From: Nocardioides thalensis
GTDB lineage: Bacteria > Actinomycetota > Actinomycetes > Propionibacteriales > Nocardioidaceae
DNA length: 64,000 bases
NCBI RefSeq assembly: GCF_013410655.1
Contig: NZ_JACCFP010000001.1
Coordinates: forward strand, 4,363,501 to 4,427,500
Reading direction: 5' to 3'
Part shown: positions 60,476 to 64,000 of the stretch, one piece after another
How positions within the stretch are numbered: position 1 is the stretch's first letter
How the letters are laid out: every line of letters begins with the position of its first letter
The notes under the pieces: generated by a model
The model's input: the letters and a program-made list of their open reading frames with translations, nothing else
Databases searched by the model: none
What the model was told of the DNA's origin: nothing
Translations under genes and position numbers: made by a program

Positions 60476-61456
60476 ATGTCCGACACCGGTTTGAGCACCG
60501 CCACCGAGCCGCGCAACGTCATCATCATCGGCTCCGGTCCCGCCGGTTACACGGCCGCCGTCTACAGCGCGCGGGCGAACCTGCACCCGCTCGTGTTCGA
60601 GGGCTCGGTGACCGCCGGCGGCGCGCTGATGAACACCACCGAGGTCGAGAACTTCCCAGGCTTCCGCGACGGCATCATGGGCCCGGCCCTGATGGACGAG
60701 ATGCGCGCCCAGGCCGAGCGCTTCGGCGCCGAGCTGGTGGCCGACGACGTGGTCGAGGTCGACCTGTCCGGTCCGGTCAAGGTCGTCAAGACCGCGACCG
60801 ACACCTACACCGCTCACACGGTGGTGCTGGCGATGGGCTCGGCCTACCGCAAGCTCGGCCTGCCCAACGAGGAGACCCTCTCGGGCCGCGGCGTCTCCTA
60901 CTGCGCGACGTGTGACGGGTTCTTCTTCCGCGAGCAGCACATCGCGGTCATCGGCGGCGGCGACTCGGCGGTCGAGGAGGCGACGTTCCTCACCCGGTTC
61001 GGCTCGAAGGTCTCGCTGATCCACCGCCGCGACGAGCTGCGCGCCTCGAAGATCATGCAGGAGCGCGCGTTCGCCGACCCCAAGCTCGAGATCGTCTGGA
61101 ACGCCGAGGTCGACTCGATCAACGGCACCGATTCTCTGGAGTCGATCACGCTCCGCGACACGGTGACCGGCGAGAAGCGCGACATGGCCGCGACCGGCCT
61201 GTTCATCGCGATCGGCCACGACCCGCGCTCGGAGCTGCTCACGGGCCAGATCGACCTCGACGACGACGGCTACGTCGTCGTACAGCCGGGCTCGACCGCG
61301 ACCAACCAGCCGGGCGTGTTCGCCGCCGGCGACCTGGTCGACCGCCGCTACCAGCAGGCGATCACCGCTGCCGGCACCGGCTGCGCGGCCGCGCTCGACG
61401 CCGAGAAGTACCTCGCCGAGATCGCGCACGCAGCCGCCACCGCCGGCGTCTCCTGA
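60476..61456 (+). CDS. trxB: Thioredoxin reductase
   Basis: A 326-residue flavoenzyme that reduces thioredoxin with [25 protein letters not shown] binds FAD, Cys143 and Cys146 in [10 protein letters not shown] are the redox pair, [20 protein letters not shown] binds NADPH, and [20 protein letters not shown] closes the FAD site. The ATG at 60476 has GAGGAG upstream; the frame is open further but without conserved sequence. trxA follows after 78 bp. A thiol-stress promoter precedes it. Confidence 0.97.
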   Translation: MSDTGLSTATEPRNVIIIGSGPAGYTAAVYSARANLHPLVFEGSVTAGGALMNTTEVENFPGFRDGIMGPALMDEMRAQAERFGAELVADDVVEVDLSGPVKVVKTATDTYTAHTVVLAMGSAYRKLGLPNEETLSGRGVSYCATCDGFFFREQHIAVIGGGDSAVEEATFLTRFGSKVSLIHRRDELRASKIMQERAFADPKLEIVWNAEVDSINGTDSLESITLRDTVTGEKRDMAATGLFIAIGHDPRSELLTGQIDLDDDGYVVVQPGSTATNQPGVFAAGDLVDRRYQQAITAAGTGCAAALDAEKYLAEIAHAAATAGVS

Positions 61457-61534
61457 CCGGGAATGCCAGCGGGGAGGCGTACGTTCTCCTGCTAGACGTT
61501 TCGTTCACTTTCCAGATCCGAAGGGTGGCCCTCC

Positions 61535-61864
61535 GTGGCTGACAACATCTCCGCCGTGACCGACGCCGAGTTCGAGGCGCAGGTCCTCAAGTCCGACAAG
61601 CCCGTCCTCGTGGACTTCTGGGCCGAGTGGTGCGGCCCGTGCCGCCAGGTCGCCCCGATCCTCGACGAGATCGCCGGCCAGCACGGCGACAAGATCGAGT
61701 TCCGGAAGATGAACGTCGACGAGAACCCGGTCACCCCGGCGTCGTACCGCGTCACCGGCATCCCGACCATCAACGTCTACCAGAACGGCGAGGTCGTGAA
61801 GACCATCGTCGGCGCCCGCCCGAAGGCCGCGATCCTCAAGGAGCTCGAGGACCTCATCAGCTGA
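61535..61864 (+). CDS. trxA: Thioredoxin
   Basis: A 109-residue thioredoxin with the active-site Cys33 and Cys36 in FWAEWCGPCRQVAP and the cis-Pro loop in GIPTINVYQNGEVV. It reduces protein disulfides with electrons from TrxB. The start is GTG at 61535, giving MADNISAVTD. It is followed by a terminator hairpin. Confidence 0.97.
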   Translation: MADNISAVTDAEFEAQVLKSDKPVLVDFWAEWCGPCRQVAPILDEIAGQHGDKIEFRKMNVDENPVTPASYRVTGIPTINVYQNGEVVKTIVGARPKAAILKELEDLIS

Positions 61865-61890
61865 CGAGGCCGAGCGCCTGACTAGTACGG

Positions 61891-61932
61891 CGCCCGCTTA
61901 CCGCTCGCGGTGGGCGGGCGTCGGCCGTTTTC
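61891..61932 (+). terminator. trxA terminator
   Basis: CGCCCGC (61891-61897) pairs with GCGGGCG (61914-61920), the stem extends through two G-U pairs and ACC/GGT to a 6-base loop, and TCGGCCGTTTTCT follows. It lies 27 bp after the trxA stop. Confidence 0.7.
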
Positions 61933-61935
61933 TCG

Positions 61936-61968
61936 GGTCCCGGGACCTTCCCCGGGGGTCCCGGGACC
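61936..61968. repeat. Two copies of the palindrome GGTCCCGGGACC
   Basis: GGTCCCGGGACC occurs at 61936-61947 and again at 61957-61968, separated by 9 bases. Each copy is self-complementary, and the pair could also fold as one long hairpin. It lies in the 186-bp gap before the GH18 gene. The function is unknown. Confidence 0.8.
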
Positions 61969-62050
61969 AAGGTCTCGTTGTCGTCCGTCTCGAGGATGAA
62001 TCTCGAGCGCCCCGGCACGCGGGGTGCCGCCGACGGCGCAGCATCGGCAC

Positions 62051-63667
62051 ATGCGAAGCCCCGTCCCTGCCGCCGTCGTCGCCTACGTTGCCGTCCTGTC
62101 GGCCGTCCTCGCGGGCCTCGTGCTCGTCGCGGCTCCCCCCGCGCCGGCCGAGCCGGGCAGGATCGGGTCGGAGTCGCGGCGGGCGTCGGGTATCCGGCTC
62201 GCGGCGCCCCACGCCGTACGCACCGGCACCCGGGTGCGTCTCACCGCGACGGTGCGCCCCGTGCGGCGGGGCCGGCCGGTCCGCCTGCAGGTGCGGCGAG
62301 ACGGTCGGTGGCAGACCGTGACGGGAGCGGGCCAGCAGCGCCGGCAGGTCGTGCTCGCCACGACGGTGGGACGGACGGCCCGTTATCGCGCCGTCGCGCC
62401 GCGCTGGCGGGATGCCGGGGCGATGCGGAGCCGGGCGGTGACCGTGGTCGCCGAGGATGCTCCCCACGGCAGCACCCCGTGGGTGACCGGCTACTACGCC
62501 GGCTGGTTCTGGGACCAGATGTATCCGCCGGAGGTCGTCGACATGGACGCGATGACCCACCTCGTGTTCGGTCGTGTCGCGCCGGGTGGCGGGTCCTTGG
62601 GCGGTCGGCCCGGCACGGTGGTCCCGGGCGCCGGCACGGCCCACGACCCAGGACTCGCTCCGGACGGCCGCGGCGACTCGGTCGAGGACTACCTGGTGCG
62701 AAGGGCTCACGCTGCCGGGACCGCGGCCCTCCTGATGCTCGGCGGGGACGGTCTGGACGGGCGCGGGTTCGTCGCGTCGACGAGCGACGCGCGTCGGCCG
62801 GCGTTCGTCGAGGCCGTAGCCGACTACCTGGTCGCCCACGACTACGACGGGGTGGACCTCGACTGGGAGAACTGCCTGGGCGGCGAGGCGGGCTGCGGCG
62901 TCGGTGCGGCCGAGGCCCGGCGCCGTCTTCGAGCACTCATCGCTGACCTCCGCACCGAGCTCGCGAGCCGCCCGCGCTACGACCGGACGCCCGCTCTCAT
63001 CACGTTCCCCGGCTATGCCGTCAACATCAACTTCCTCCGCCCGGGCGGCAAGGTCGAGCAGTGGCAGGCCGACGTCGCCAACGCGGTCGACCAGTACAAC
63101 CTGATGACGTACGGCGTCGGCACCACCTGGTGGGGTCACGGCACCGGGTGGCACTCCTGGTTCTCCGGTGCCCTGACCGGCGCCGGGCCCGACCACCCGG
63201 TCGACATCTCGTCCAGCATCGCGGCGTACGTCCGCACCGGCGTGCCCGCGGCCCGGCTCGGCATCGGCATCGGCTTCTACGGCATCTACTACGGCCCGGA
63301 GATCGACGGTCCGCGCGAGTACGACGCCGGCAACGACATCTTCGAGGTCCAGGACGCCGCGCTCGGCTATGCCGAGCTGGTCCGCAAGGGCTATCTCTCC
63401 CACGGATCGCTCCACTGGGACGCCGCGGCGCAGTCGACGTACCGGCTCTACGACGGCGGCGGCTACGTCCCTGCGGTCGATCCCGCGGCAGCACCGGCCG
63501 GCATGCTGTCCTACGAGGACGAGCGCTCGATCGGCGCCAAGGGTGCGTGGGTGCGCGAGCACGGGGTCGGTGGCACCATCCTGTGGACCCTCAACTACGG
63601 CTACCTCCCTGGCGCGGGGACCAACCCGCTCCTCGACGCCACCGCGGAGGCCTTCCTCGCCCCCTGA
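62051..63667 (+). CDS. Secreted glycoside hydrolase family 18-type protein
   Basis: A 538-residue exported protein: signal peptide (about residues 1-34), a beta-sandwich-like region (about 45-130, with TGTRVRLTATVRPVRRGRPV), then a GH18 TIM barrel starting VTGYYAGWFWDQMYPPEVVD, with the catalytic DxxDxDxE as DGVDLDWENC and YNLMTYGV late in the barrel. Such enzymes cut chitin or other GlcNAc polymers. The cell-wall amidase gene cwlM sits here in mycobacteria, so this may be a replacement with a wall-related job; that is inference. Confidence 0.9.
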   Translation: MRSPVPAAVVAYVAVLSAVLAGLVLVAAPPAPAEPGRIGSESRRASGIRLAAPHAVRTGTRVRLTATVRPVRRGRPVRLQVRRDGRWQTVTGAGQQRRQVVLATTVGRTARYRAVAPRWRDAGAMRSRAVTVVAEDAPHGSTPWVTGYYAGWFWDQMYPPEVVDMDAMTHLVFGRVAPGGGSLGGRPGTVVPGAGTAHDPGLAPDGRGDSVEDYLVRRAHAAGTAALLMLGGDGLDGRGFVASTSDARRPAFVEAVADYLVAHDYDGVDLDWENCLGGEAGCGVGAAEARRRLRALIADLRTELASRPRYDRTPALITFPGYAVNINFLRPGGKVEQWQADVANAVDQYNLMTYGVGTTWWGHGTGWHSWFSGALTGAGPDHPVDISSSIAAYVRTGVPAARLGIGIGFYGIYYGPEIDGPREYDAGNDIFEVQDAALGYAELVRKGYLSHGSLHWDAAAQSTYRLYDGGGYVPAVDPAAAPAGMLSYEDERSIGAKGAWVREHGVGGTILWTLNYGYLPGAGTNPLLDATAEAFLAP

Positions 63668-63687
63668 GCGCCAGGGGGGTCAGCGCG

Positions 63688-64000
63688 TCAGTTGAGGTCG
63701 CGGTGCGCGGGCGTCGGCCGCTTCTGCGGCTGCACGACGCCGACCAGCTTCTCGATCGCGGCCTCGACCTCGTCGCGCCACGTGACGATCGACCGCAGCT
63801 CCATCCGCATCCGCGGCGTGCGCGGATGGGCGCGATGGGTCTTGAACCCCACCCGCGCCAGGAACTCCGCCGGCACCACGCACCCCTCGCCGCTGCGCAG
63901 GCGCCCCGTGGTCGCGAACGCCTCCACCGCCCGCACCCCGTCGCCGCGCCCGATCAGGTCGCGCGCCATCCCCTGCACCAGCAGCCGGCCGATCCCCGCG
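63688..64000 (-). CDS. GNAT-like acetyltransferase, C-terminal part (cut by window edge)
   Basis: The minus-strand frame is open to the window edge and ends at TGA (63690-63688). The visible 104 residues begin AGIGRLLVQGMARDLIGRGD, which looks like the acetyl-CoA loop of motif A, and continue VVPAEFLARVGFKTHRAHPR, resembling motif B. Genes of this type lie between trxA and parB in related genomes, from memory. The N-terminal half is outside the window. Confidence 0.7.
   Translation of the reverse strand, partial: AGIGRLLVQGMARDLIGRGDGVRAVEAFATTGRLRSGEGCVVPAEFLARVGFKTHRAHPRTPRMRMELRSIVTWRDEVEAAIEKLVGVVQPQKRPTPAHRDLN

Overview
The window is about 72% G+C by eye, uses GTG and TTG starts freely, and has dense, overlapping gene pairs. 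Gene content and order point to a high-GC actinobacterium, most likely Nocardioidaceae (Nocardioides-like). This is an inference from gene order and family resemblance; no database was searched.

The right part (about 31-64 kb) is a conserved core neighbourhood close to the replication origin. It runs dnaB, a MATE exporter, rplI-rpsR-ssb-rpsF, an FHA-domain protease, endonuclease IV, a FemX-like ligase, an alanine-racemase-fold protein, a GT87-like membrane transferase, a class A penicillin-binding protein, padR-ino1, a sulfatase, cca, then DUF6049-murJ-pseudokinase-sigM-anti-sigma-trxB-trxA. From memory this is the order of the Streptomyces block between trxA and dnaB, so oriC and parAB should lie beyond the right edge. 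The block joins DNA replication, ribosome assembly, peptidoglycan export and polymerisation, inositol synthesis and thiol redox control.

The left part (1-31 kb) is less conserved and rich in stress-type enzymes and regulators: two TetR proteins, Lrp, MerR, a GlxA-type AraC protein, an ECF41 and an ECF42 sigma factor, YCII proteins, glyoxalase-like and SDR proteins, a DrrAB-type ABC exporter, an MFS exporter, and a HelD/HelR-type RNA polymerase-associated helicase.

The most interesting material is regulatory. Three exact copies of the ECF41 promoter (TGTCACA-N16-CGTC) lie before an epimerase next to the ECF41 sigma gene, a glyoxalase-like gene and a DoxX gene, which defines a small dispersed regulon. 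A perfect 10+1+10 palindrome resembling the rifamycin-associated element lies 70 bp before the HelR-like gene. A KstR-type steroid operator precedes a SnoaL-like gene, and a perfect 24-bp palindrome plus a second related site controls a TetR gene pair. An aminoglycoside-phosphotransferase-type gene is broken by a clean internal inversion of about 251 bp. The penicillin-binding protein carries thrombospondin type 3-like calcium repeats. The MviN-associated pseudokinase is encoded as a separate protein.

I saw no CRISPR array, insertion sequence, prophage, tRNA or rRNA gene.
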